DNA from: Thermoanaerobacterales bacterium
Lineage (GTDB): Bacteria > Actinomycetota > Acidimicrobiia > Acidimicrobiales > JACDCH01
Direction of reading: 5' to 3'
Assembly (NCBI GenBank): GCA_017577565.1
Contig: PKRH01000141.1
Coordinates: 1-7,746, forward strand
DNA length: 7,746 bases
The translations under genes and the position numbers were made by a program. A model generated the notes under the pieces. The model saw nothing but the letters and a program-made list of their open reading frames with translations, was not told where the DNA came from and made no database searches. Below are positions 1 to 6,201 of this stretch, one piece after another (positions within the stretch are counted from its first letter, which is position 1; each line of letters opens with the position of its first letter).

Positions 1-44
1 TCCCGCGACCACCTGAATCTTCCCACAGTAGTCCCCCTGCACCG

Positions 45-50
45 TACAAT
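45..50 (+). promoter_or_regulatory. Candidate -10 element upstream of the VanW gene
   Basis: TACAAT matches the housekeeping -10 consensus TATAAT at five of six positions. It sits in a locally AT-rich patch (about positions 45-60) that stands out from the surrounding very GC-rich DNA. No good -35 hexamer lies 16-19 nt upstream. Transcription would begin near position 57, about 40 nt before the annotated GTG start of the VanW gene. This is a motif match only. Confidence 0.4.
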
Positions 51-97
51 TTGTTTAAAAGACCGACCGTGCCCCCCCCCGACCGGACGGGCCGCAG

Positions 98-2314
98 GTG
101 CCACCGGACGCGTCGCGCGGGTCCGCCGCGCCGTCCGGGGGCGCCTCGGAGGCCACGGAACGTGCCGACACGGCCGCGCCGGACGAACCGTCGTCGGCGC
201 CCGCGCCGGCACCGGTCGGCGACCGGGCTGCGGCCGCGCGCCCGGCCGAGGGCGGCGACGCCCCGGCGCCCGCACGGCCGGCCGAGGCGACCTCCCGCGA
301 CGGCGCGGCGCGCGACCTGACGGCCCCGACCGAGGACCGCCGGCCCGGCACCGAGGGACCGCGACCGGGCGGCGACGACGTCACGACCCGCGAGGGTGCG
401 GCGCCCGCACGCCCGGCCCGCACCGAGCACCCCAAGATCTTCGACCTGCCCGACGAGCCCCGGCGCCGGCCGAACGGCACGTTGGTCCTGGGCGGCGCGG
501 CCGCCGCCGAGGGGCGCACCACCGGGCCGAACCCCCGCATCGCGGGGGCGGCGCCGCCGGAGGCGACCGGCGACGGCGACGGGGGCGACGGCGAGGGCCG
601 GCACCGCGGCCGCCACTTCGCCAGGGGCGGCGGCCCCACCCGCCCCCGGTGGGTCGTGGCGCTGGCCGCGCTCCCGGCCGCGGCGCTGCTCCTCCTGATC
701 GGTGCCTGGGCGGTCGACACCGCCGCGCTGTCCGGGCAGGTCCTGCGCAACGTCGAGGTCGCCGGCCGGTCCGTCGGTGGGCTCGGCGAGGCCTCGCTCC
801 CCGACGTCATGGAGGAGGTCGACGCCGAGCTCGCCCGCCGCCCGGTCGTCATCACGAGCGGCGGCACCACCTACGAGACGACCGCCGGCGAGCTGGGGCT
901 GCGCGTCGACGCCGAGGCGACCGCCGAGGCGGCGCTGGACGTCGGCCGCGACGACGCCCTCGTCCTCCGGCCCTTCCGGTGGCTGGCCTCGTTCTTCGAC
1001 CCGCGGGAGGTCGAGGTCGAGTACGTCGTCACCGAGTCGCAGGTCAACGCCAAGCTGTTCGAGCTGCAGGCCGGCGACCTCGTCGGGCCGAAGGACCCGA
1101 GCTTCGAGCTGACCGAGGAGGGCTGGCGGGTCGTGCCCGGCGTGCCGGGCGAGGGCATCGACGCCGAGCAGGTCGCCGCCGCGCTGCCGGAGGCGGCCGC
1201 CGAGGGCGGCTCCGACCCGATCCGCATCGAGGCCGAGCGGGTGGCGATCGCGCCCCGGTTCTCCGACGAGGAGGCCCAGCAGCTCGTCGACCAGGTCAAC
1301 GCCATGGCGGCCAACGGCCTGGAGATCACGGCCCGGGACACGACCCGCTCGATCGACGCCGCGACCCTGCGCACCTGGGTCGTCCCGCACATCGAGGGCA
1401 GCGAGCTGCAGCCGCGGCTCGACGCCGAGGTCGTGAACCAGCAGCTGCCGGAGGTCTTCGCCGACATCGAGGTCGAGCCCCAGGACGCCCGCTTCGAGGT
1501 GCAGGGCGGCACGCCGGTCGTCATCCCCGCCCAGGAGGGCGTCGCCTGCTGCGCCGAGGACAGCGCCGACCGCATCTGGGAGGCCCTGTCGTCGGGGGCG
1601 ACCGAGGTCGAGATCGACGTCGTCACGACCGAGCCCGAGCTCACGACCGAGGAGGCCGAGAACCTCGGCATCCGGGAGCCGGTGGGCGGCAACCACGCCT
1701 GGCGCGACGGGCAGCCGACCACCGCCGGGCCCGGCTTCACCACCTACTACGCGCCGGGCCAGCCGCGGGTCACGAACATCCACCGCATCGCCGACATGGT
1801 CCGCGGCGTCGTCATCCTGCCGGGCGAGACGTTCTCGGTGAACGAGCACGTCGGGCCGCGCACGATCGAGAAGGGCTTCGTGCCGGCGGGCGCCATCCGC
1901 GACGGCGAGCACGTCGACGAGGTGGGCGGCGGCGTGTCGCAGTTCGCCACGACCCTGTTCAACGCCGCCTACTTCGCCGGGCTCGACATCCCGGTCAGCC
2001 AGGCCCACTCGGAGTACTTCCCGCGCTACCCGCTCGGCCGGGAGGCGACGATGGGCCACCCGGCACCGGACCTGCAGATCCGGAACAACACGCCCTACGG
2101 CGTGCTCATCTGGACCTCGTACACCGACACCAGCATCACGGTGACGCTCTACTCGACGCCCTACGCCCGGGCCGAGCAGACCGGGATCAGCGAGTCGATG
2201 TCGGGCGCGTGCCGGGTCGTCACCACCACCCGCACCCGCACCTACCCCGACGGCTCGACCGAGACCGACACGTTCCGCGCCACCTACCGACCCGGACCGG
2301 GCCAGGGCTGCTGA
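98..2314 (+). CDS. VanW family membrane-anchored cell-envelope protein with PG_binding_4-like modules
   Basis: This is a 738-residue protein. Residues 1 to about 183 are Pro/Ala/Arg/Asp/Gly-rich and look disordered. An uncleaved membrane anchor spans about 185-206 (from WVVALAALPAAALLLLIGAW) after a basic stretch, predicting N-inside and C-outside. About 250-370 and 395-500 look like two modules of the peptidoglycan-binding type found in VanW and L,D-transpeptidase proteins (PF12229-like). The VanW domain (PF04294) occupies about 547-686, with hallmarks VILPGETFSVNEHVGPRT, VGGGVSQFATTLFNAA and the HSEYFPRYPLGREA stretch. A tail follows that ends in Cys738. VanW proteins occur in some vancomycin-resistance clusters and in many Gram-positives, but their biochemical role is not established. 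A cell-wall-associated role is inference, and its presence here does not imply resistance. An in-frame stop at 56-58 makes GTG98 the first possible start, but it has no convincing Shine-Dalgarno. A C9 tract just upstream (72-80) leaves the true N-terminus uncertain. Confidence 0.9.
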   Translation: MPPDASRGSAAPSGGASEATERADTAAPDEPSSAPAPAPVGDRAAAARPAEGGDAPAPARPAEATSRDGAARDLTAPTEDRRPGTEGPRPGGDDVTTREGAAPARPARTEHPKIFDLPDEPRRRPNGTLVLGGAAAAEGRTTGPNPRIAGAAPPEATGDGDGGDGEGRHRGRHFARGGGPTRPRWVVALAALPAAALLLLIGAWAVDTAALSGQVLRNVEVAGRSVGGLGEASLPDVMEEVDAELARRPVVITSGGTTYETTAGELGLRVDAEATAEAALDVGRDDALVLRPFRWLASFFDPREVEVEYVVTESQVNAKLFELQAGDLVGPKDPSFELTEEGWRVVPGVPGEGIDAEQVAAALPEAAAEGGSDPIRIEAERVAIAPRFSDEEAQQLVDQVNAMAANGLEITARDTTRSIDAATLRTWVVPHIEGSELQPRLDAEVVNQQLPEVFADIEVEPQDARFEVQGGTPVVIPAQEGVACCAEDSADRIWEALSSGATEVEIDVVTTEPELTTEEAENLGIREPVGGNHAWRDGQPTTAGPGFTTYYAPGQPRVTNIHRIADMVRGVVILPGETFSVNEHVGPRTIEKGFVPAGAIRDGEHVDEVGGGVSQFATTLFNAAYFAGLDIPVSQAHSEYFPRYPLGREATMGHPAPDLQIRNNTPYGVLIWTSYTDTSITVTLYSTPYARAEQTGISESMSGACRVVTTTRTRTYPDGSTETDTFRATYRPGPGQGC

Positions 2315-2321
2315 TCGCCGT

Positions 2322-2327
2322 TAGCGT
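2322..2327 (+). promoter_or_regulatory. Candidate -10 element at leaderless spacing for the geranylgeranyl reductase gene
   Basis: TAGCGT fits the TANNNT form of actinobacterial -10 elements. It ends 6 nt before the GTG at 2334, which would place the transcription start on or next to the first codon. No Shine-Dalgarno precedes that codon, which is consistent with a leaderless message. No convincing -35 is visible. The gene starts only 19 nt after the VanW stop codon, so cotranscription from upstream is equally possible. Confidence 0.35.
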
Positions 2328-2333
2328 CGTGCC

Positions 2334-3551
2334 GTGATGCCCACCACCGACGTCGTCGTGGTCGGCGCCGGCCCCGCCGGCGCGGCCGCCGCCATCACCC
2401 TGGCCCGCGCCGGGCGGGAGGTGACGCTGGTCGACAAGGCCCGGTTCCCCCGGGACAAGATCTGCGGCGACGGCCTGACGACCGGAGCGCTGCGGCTGCT
2501 GGAGGACCTCGGCCTCGACCCCGGCGCCGTGGTCTCCTGGCGGCGGGTCGACGACATCGTGGTGCGGGGCCCGAGCGGCCACCAGGTGACCTTCCCCCTC
2601 CCCCGCGGCCAGGGCACCTACGCCGCCGTCGCCCGCCGCGCCGACCTCGACGCGGCGCTCCTCGAGCGGGCCCGGGCCGCGGGCGCCAAGGTGCTGGACG
2701 GCCACGCGTGCACCGGCGTCGTGGAGGGCGACGAGGGGGTGACGGTCGCGGTCGAGGGCGCCGGCGAGCTCGAGGCCGGCTTCGTCGTCGCCGCCGACGG
2801 CATGTGGTCGCCGGTGCGCAAGCACCTCGGGCTGGCCACGCCGGGCTACCGGGGCGAGTGGCACGCGTTCCGGCAGTACTTCACCGGGGTGACCGGCCCG
2901 GCGGCCTCCCAGCTCATCGTCTGGTTCGAGCCCGACATCCTGCCCGGCTACGCCTGGTCGTTCCCGCTGCCCGACGGCCGGGCCAACGTGGGCTTCGGCA
3001 TCCAGCGGGGCGGCAAGGTGGCCCGGGTGCAGGAGATGGCGGCCATCTGGCCCGACCTGCTGGCCCGGCCGCACGTGCGGGCCGCCCTCGGGCCCGACGC
3101 CCAGCCCGAGGCACCCCACCGGGCCTGGCCCATCCCGGCCCGCATCGACCGGGTCGAGCTGACCGGGCGCCGCACGCTGTTCGTCGGGGACGCCGCCGCG
3201 GCCACCGACCCGCTGACCGGCGAGGGCATCGGCCAGGCGCTGCTCACCGGCGTCCTGGCGGCCCGGGCGATCCTCGACCACGGCCCGGCGGCGCCGGCGG
3301 TGACGGCGGCCTACGTCCGGGCCGCCCGGGCGGCGCTGCTGGCCGACCACCGGATGTCGATGCTGCTCATCCGGGCCGTCCGCCACCGCAAGGGCGTCCG
3401 GGCCGGGCTGCGCCTGGCCGGTGCGACCGCCTGGACCCGGCGCAACTTCGCCCGCTGGCTGTTCGAGGACTACCCCCGGGCGATGATCGTGACGCCCCGC
3501 CGGTGGCACCGGGGCATGTTCACCGGGCCCGGGGCCTTCCGCGGCCGCTGA
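2334..3551 (+). CDS. Geranylgeranyl reductase family FAD-dependent oxidoreductase (menaquinone reductase MenJ-like)
   Basis: This is a 405-residue flavoprotein. The N-terminal Rossmann FAD-binding motif GAGPAG is at residues 11-16, with an acidic residue after the second strand (D34 in LVDKARFPRDK). The family signature CGDG follows at 44-47. The second FAD motif is GDAAAATDPLTGEGIG, starting at G285 with D286 contacting the cofactor. This pattern is typical of geranylgeranyl reductases (TIGR02032 type). Such enzymes saturate isoprenoid double bonds: the phytyl side chain in phototrophs, archaeal lipids, or one isoprene unit of menaquinone by MenJ in mycobacteria. In a high-GC actinobacterium a menaquinone-reductase role is the best inference, acting at the inner face of the membrane, but neighbours do not confirm it. 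A tandem GTG-ATG opens the gene; GTG2334 is used here and ATG2337 is equally possible. The gene is full length, with 19 nt to the VanW stop upstream. Confidence 0.88.
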   Translation: MMPTTDVVVVGAGPAGAAAAITLARAGREVTLVDKARFPRDKICGDGLTTGALRLLEDLGLDPGAVVSWRRVDDIVVRGPSGHQVTFPLPRGQGTYAAVARRADLDAALLERARAAGAKVLDGHACTGVVEGDEGVTVAVEGAGELEAGFVVAADGMWSPVRKHLGLATPGYRGEWHAFRQYFTGVTGPAASQLIVWFEPDILPGYAWSFPLPDGRANVGFGIQRGGKVARVQEMAAIWPDLLARPHVRAALGPDAQPEAPHRAWPIPARIDRVELTGRRTLFVGDAAAATDPLTGEGIGQALLTGVLAARAILDHGPAAPAVTAAYVRAARAALLADHRMSMLLIRAVRHRKGVRAGLRLAGATAWTRRNFARWLFEDYPRAMIVTPRRWHRGMFTGPGAFRGR

Positions 3552-3567
3552 CGGCCCCTCCGACCGG

Positions 3568-3585
3568 CTTGACCGTGCGGTCAAG
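3568..3585. promoter_or_regulatory. Perfect palindromic operator candidate (8-bp arms)
   Basis: CTTGACCG-TG-CGGTCAAG is a perfect inverted repeat with two 8-nt arms and a 2-nt centre. It lies in the 53-nt gap before the nitronate monooxygenase gene and covers the candidate -35 of that gene. The size, symmetry and GACCG/CGGTC core resemble operators of TetR-family repressors common in actinobacteria. The identity of the regulator is inference, and no regulator gene is present in the window. It could also form an RNA hairpin, but there is no U tract to make it a terminator for the upstream gene. Confidence 0.6.
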
Positions 3586-3597
3586 ACCGGCGACGAT
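3569..3597 (+). promoter_or_regulatory. Candidate leaderless promoter of the nitronate monooxygenase gene
   Basis: TTGACC (3569-3574) matches the -35 consensus TTGACA at five of six bases. After exactly 17 nt comes GACGAT (3592-3597), which retains the key A and final T of the -10. The -10 ends 7 nt before ATG3605, so the predicted transcription start coincides with the start codon, giving a leaderless mRNA. This explains the absence of a proper Shine-Dalgarno. The -35 is buried inside the palindrome at 3568-3585, so a bound repressor would block RNA polymerase. Confidence 0.5.
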
Positions 3598-3604
3598 CGG
3601 GGCC

Positions 3605-4567
3605 ATGCTCTCGACGCGGCTCACCGAGGCCCTCCAGATCGAGCACCCGGTCATGCTCGCCGGCATGGGCGGCGTGTCCTACCACCGCCTCGCCGCGGCG
3701 GTCAGCGAGGCGGGCGGGTTCGGGTGCCTGGGCGCGTCGACGATGTCCGACGACGAGATGCGCGCCGAGATGGCCGCGGTGCGGGAGGCGACCGACAAGC
3801 CGTTCGGCGTCGACCTGCTGACCGCCGTGCCCGGCGACCTCGAGTCCAAGGTCCGCGACATCGTCGCCGGGGGCGCCACCGCCTTCGTCGCCGGCCTCGG
3901 TGTCCCCCGCGACGTCATCGACCTGTGCCACGAGAACGGCCTCGTCGTCATCAACATGTGCGGCAAGGTCCGCCACGCCGTCGAGGCGGTCGCCGCCGGC
4001 TGCGACATCGTGGTCGCCCAGGGCACGGAGGCGGGCGGCCACACGGGGCGGGTGGCCACCATGGCACTCGTGCCCCAGGTCGTCGACGCGGTCGGCGACA
4101 AGGTGCCGGTCGTGGCCGCCGGCGGCATCGTCGACGGACGGGGCCTGGCCGCGGCGCTCGCCCTGGGCGCCGACGGCGTGTGGGTGGGCACCCGCTTCAT
4201 CGCCACGCCCGAGGCCCGGGGCGTGCGGGGCTACAAGGACGTGCTCCTGCGGGCCCGCGAGGACGACACGGTGGTCACCCGGGCCTACACGGGCAAGACC
4301 TGCCGGGTCATCGCCAACCGCTACACCGAGCTCTACGAGCGGGGCGAGCTGCAGCCCGACCCCTTCCCGATGCAGGTCGTGCGCACGATCCAGGAGGGCG
4401 TGAACCACCTGGGCGGCGACGAGGACACCCCGGGCGTCGACCCCGAGCGGGAGTTCTTCCCCGCCGGCCAGGGCGTGGGCGCCATCCACGAGATCGTCCC
4501 GGCCGCCGAGCTGGTGCAGCGCTTCGTCGACGAGGCCGAGGCGGTCCTCACCAAGCTGCGCCCGTAG
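3605..4567 (+). CDS. Nitronate monooxygenase / 2-nitropropane dioxygenase family FMN enzyme
   Basis: This is a 320-residue TIM-barrel flavoprotein, normal for the family. N-terminal HPVMLAGMGGVS (residues 14-25) is the usual FMN-barrel opening. QGTEAGGHTGR holds the family's catalytic-type His at 146 (residues 139-149). The phosphate-binding loops AAGGIVDGRG (171-180) and GADGVWVGTRF (188-198) follow. Family members oxidise alkyl nitronates using FMN and oxygen. Close relatives include FabK-type enoyl-ACP reductases and other barrel oxidoreductases, so the substrate cannot be fixed from sequence. The reading frame stays open far upstream, to 2708, but that part overlaps the geranylgeranyl reductase gene in another frame. 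ATG3605 is chosen because homology begins there and a promoter-like element sits just upstream. The gene lies 53 nt after the previous gene and converges on the F420 oxidoreductase gene. Confidence 0.88.
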   Translation: MLSTRLTEALQIEHPVMLAGMGGVSYHRLAAAVSEAGGFGCLGASTMSDDEMRAEMAAVREATDKPFGVDLLTAVPGDLESKVRDIVAGGATAFVAGLGVPRDVIDLCHENGLVVINMCGKVRHAVEAVAAGCDIVVAQGTEAGGHTGRVATMALVPQVVDAVGDKVPVVAAGGIVDGRGLAAALALGADGVWVGTRFIATPEARGVRGYKDVLLRAREDDTVVTRAYTGKTCRVIANRYTELYERGELQPDPFPMQVVRTIQEGVNHLGGDEDTPGVDPEREFFPAGQGVGAIHEIVPAAELVQRFVDEAEAVLTKLRP

Positions 4568-4598
4568 CGCCGCGCCCCGGCCGCGCCCCGACGCGGGA

Positions 4599-4643
4599 GC
4601 GCCCGCCACCCGGGCGGCGGCGAGCCGGTCCGGGGGCGGGCGC
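4599..4643. terminator. GC-rich hairpin region between convergent genes (possible bidirectional terminator)
   Basis: The 90-nt gap between the convergent stops (4568-4657) holds a 9-bp perfect inverted repeat, GCGCCCGCC (4599-4607) and GGCGGGCGC (4635-4643), with a 27-nt loop. A nested alternative hairpin is CGCCCG-N5-CGGGCG (4600-4616). Neither is followed by a T tract on either strand, so this is not a classical intrinsic terminator. Position between two converging genes favours a role in ending transcription, but GC-rich DNA forms such repeats readily by chance. Confidence 0.35.
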
Positions 4644-4657
4644 CGAGAGCGGTGCCG

Positions 4658-5695
4658 TCAGGCGTCGGCGACCCACTCCTTGAGCTTGCTCACGAGTGCG
4701 GGGACGTCCTCGGCGATCGGCGTCACGTTCAGCGACGTCACGCCGACCTCCTTGAAGGCGGCGATGCGCTCGCGCACGTAGCCCTCGGGCCCGCAGATGG
4801 TCGCGGCCTCGAGCAGGCCCTCGGGGACGGCGGCGGCCGCCTCGTCCTTCTTCCCGTCGAGGTAGAGGTCCTGGATCTGCTTCGCCTCGGCCTCGAAGCC
4901 GAACCGGCAGGCCAGGTCGTTGTAGAAGTTCCTCCCCCGGGCGCCCATGCCGCCCACGTAGAGGGCGACCATCGGCCGGGCGAGGTCGCGCATCTTCGCG
5001 GCGTCCTCGCCCACGGCCACCAGGCCCCCGGCCACGATCTCCAGCGGGCCCAGGTCGTCGGACCGCTTGGCGAAGCCGGCCCGCAGGTCGTCGCCCCACA
5101 CCTCGTCGAACTTCTCGGGCAGGAAGAAGATGGGCAGCCAGCCGTCGGCGATCTCGGCGGTCAGCTGCACGTTCTTCGGCCCCAGCGAGGCGATGTAGAC
5201 GGGGATGCGCTCCCGCACCGGGTGGGTGATGAGCTTCAGCGGCTTGCCGAGCCCGGTGCCCTGGTCGGGCGGCAGCGGCAGCGTGTAGGCCCGCCCCTCG
5301 TGGGTGACGCGCTCCCGGCGCCACACCTTGCGGCAGATCTCGACGACCTCGCGCGTGCGGGTGAGCGGCATGTCGTAGGGCACGCCGTGGAAGCCCTCGA
5401 TCACCTGGGGGCCCGACGCGCCGATGCCGAGGATGAACCGGCCGTCGGAGAGGGCGTCGAGGCCGGCGGCCGTCATGGCCAGCAGCGACGGCGTCCGGGT
5501 GTAGATCGGCAGGATGGCCGAGCCGATCTGGACGCGCTCGGTCTTGGCGGCCAGGTAGCCCATCAGGCTGACGCCGTCGAAGCCGTAGGCCTCGGCGACC
5601 CAGACCGTGTCGAGGCCGGCCTTCTCGAGCGCGGCGACCCGCTCCGCCGACTCCTTGAAGCCGCCGGCGTAGCTGAGCGGCATGCTGAGCTTCAT
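4658..5695 (-). CDS. LLM class F420-dependent oxidoreductase (Rv3520c-like)
   Basis: This is a 345-residue luciferase-like TIM barrel. MKLSMPLSYAGG opens the protein. The conserved segment DTVWVAEAYGFD is at residues 29-40, DGRFILGIGASGPQVIEG at about 84-101 contains the Gly-rich cofactor-side loop, and VYIASLGPKNVQLTAEIADGW follows at about 166-186. The length and start match the Rv3520c-type family of predicted coenzyme F420-dependent oxidoreductases (TIGR03559). These cytosolic enzymes transfer hydride to or from F420; the substrate of this subgroup is unknown to me. Family assignment is good and F420 rather than FMN is inferred from family. The gene is preceded by GAAGGGG about 4 nt before the ATG. 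It lies 40 nt downstream of a same-strand small gene, so the two probably form an operon. Its 3' end faces the nitronate monooxygenase gene. Confidence 0.9.
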   Translation of the reverse strand: MKLSMPLSYAGGFKESAERVAALEKAGLDTVWVAEAYGFDGVSLMGYLAAKTERVQIGSAILPIYTRTPSLLAMTAAGLDALSDGRFILGIGASGPQVIEGFHGVPYDMPLTRTREVVEICRKVWRRERVTHEGRAYTLPLPPDQGTGLGKPLKLITHPVRERIPVYIASLGPKNVQLTAEIADGWLPIFFLPEKFDEVWGDDLRAGFAKRSDDLGPLEIVAGGLVAVGEDAAKMRDLARPMVALYVGGMGARGRNFYNDLACRFGFEAEAKQIQDLYLDGKKDEAAAAVPEGLLEAATICGPEGYVRERIAAFKEVGVTSLNVTPIAEDVPALVSKLKEWVADA

Positions 5696-5699
5696 GTGA

Positions 5700-5706
5700 C
5701 CCCTTC
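5700..5706 (-). promoter_or_regulatory. Ribosome binding site of the F420 oxidoreductase gene
   Basis: Read on the minus strand, GAAGGGG ends 4 nt before the ATG whose first base is 5695. This purine-rich site supports that start codon and contrasts with the Shine-Dalgarno-less starts of the plus-strand genes. Just upstream, still within the 40-nt gap, CGGCC-N3-GGCCG (5714-5726) can form a short GC hairpin. Confidence 0.55.
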
Positions 5707-5735
5707 CCCTCGGCGGCCGGCGGCCGCGGTGGACC

Positions 5736-6125
5736 TCAGGCGGCGGCCAGGCGCTCGCGCGCCCGCTTCGACCGCTCGAGCAGGCGGGCCGGGACGACGA
5801 CGCCGTTGACGGTCTTGTCGCCGGTGCCGCCGCCGGCGGAGGCGGCCGCCTCCTCGCCGTCCGACGCGGCCTCGGCCCGGGCGGCGGCCGCGGCCTCGGC
5901 GCGACGGGCCAGGGCGGCCTCGTAGTCGCGCGGGCGGGCCAGCTTCGAGCCGTCGATCGAGCCGATGTCGACGCCGTTGTCGAACAGCACGCGGTACCGG
6001 GTCCAGGTGAAGCCGTCGACGAGGTAGACGCGGCCCCGCTCGCCGGCCGGGACGCCGGGGAGGGGCTCGAGCGCCCTCACGATCTCACCCCGCTTGAACT
6101 CGTGGGGTGCCGCACGCTTGGCCAT
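5736..6125 (-). CDS. Small conserved-looking protein with SH3/KOW-like N-terminus, function unknown
   Basis: This is a 129-residue soluble protein that I do not recognise as a named family. Three parts are visible. Residues 1 to about 66 are a compact beta-rich segment with HEFKRGEIVRALEPLPG, GERGRVYLVDGFTWTRYRV and FDNGVDIGSIDGSKL. Its spacing of Gly, aromatic and hydrophobic residues is reminiscent of SH3-like or KOW folds that contact nucleic acid or ribosomal partners. Residues about 67-103 are an Ala/Glu/Arg-rich linker, probably helical then disordered. The C-terminus is a distinct short motif, VNGVVVPARLLERSKRARERL, likely an amphipathic basic helix. No signal peptide or membrane segment is seen. 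The start has an AGGA about 7 nt upstream. The gene is the probable first member of an operon with the F420 oxidoreductase and is divergent from the MFS gene. Any RNA- or ribosome-related role is speculation from fold appearance. Confidence 0.75.
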   Translation of the reverse strand: MAKRAAPHEFKRGEIVRALEPLPGVPAGERGRVYLVDGFTWTRYRVLFDNGVDIGSIDGSKLARPRDYEAALARRAEAAAAARAEAASDGEEAAASAGGGTGDKTVNGVVVPARLLERSKRARERLAAA

Positions 6126-6132
6126 GTTCTGA

Positions 6133-6136
6133 TCCT
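6133..6136 (-). promoter_or_regulatory. Shine-Dalgarno of the small 129-residue protein
   Basis: On the minus strand, AGGA lies 7 nt before the ATG at 6125, a normal Shine-Dalgarno distance. The overlapping hexamer CAGGAT could alternatively be read as a weak -10 at leaderless spacing, but no -35 accompanies it, so the ribosome-site reading is preferred. Confidence 0.4.
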
Positions 6137-6166
6137 GCCAAAACGGCCGGGCGTGGCGCGAATCAC

Positions 6167-6192
6167 GGAATCTTTCGCCTGGCTAAGTAGTT
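6167..6192 (+). promoter_or_regulatory. Candidate ECF sigma (SigR/SigH-like) promoter for the MFS gene
   Basis: GGAAT (6167-6171), exactly 18 nt, then GTT (6190-6192) reproduces the consensus described for the Streptomyces SigR and mycobacterial SigH thiol/oxidative-stress sigma factors. It lies in the 105-nt divergent intergenic region and points at the MFS gene. The predicted start is near 6199-6201, just before the mini-ORF at 6202. The match is short, so chance is possible. A sigma-A reading using TAAGTA (6184-6189) is an alternative. Confidence 0.4.
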
Positions 6193-6201
6193 GCACGGGG
6201 C

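Noticed and set aside
1..26. Possible divergent minus-strand gene start (GTG at 12-10 with GGGAAG 6 nt upstream)
   Set aside because: Only four codons lie inside the window before its left edge, so it cannot be supported as a gene.
55..870. Long minus-strand frame opposite the VanW N-terminal region (271 codons)
   Set aside because: Ser/Ala/Pro/Arg-rich antisense translation of high-GC coding DNA with no domain. The plus-strand frame carries a clear membrane anchor and VanW domain.
98..2314. Reading the VanW gene as a vancomycin-resistance determinant
   Set aside because: No vanA/B-type ligase, vanH, vanX or vanRS genes are nearby. VanW domains are widespread in Gram-positive bacteria without glycopeptide resistance.
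2220..3584. Long minus-strand frame opposite the geranylgeranyl reductase gene (454 codons)
   Set aside because: Low-complexity Gly/Pro/Arg/His composition typical of antisense frames in GC-rich genes; the plus strand has FAD motifs.
2708..3604. Upstream extension of the nitronate monooxygenase reading frame (about 300 extra residues)
   Set aside because: The extension is Arg/Gly/Pro-rich shadow translation of the geranylgeranyl reductase gene in another frame. Family similarity begins at ATG3605.
2334..5695. The three redox enzymes as one biosynthetic gene cluster
   Set aside because: They lie on opposite strands with separate promoter-like elements and no synthase, carrier protein or tailoring set. 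Shared cofactor chemistry alone is not enough.
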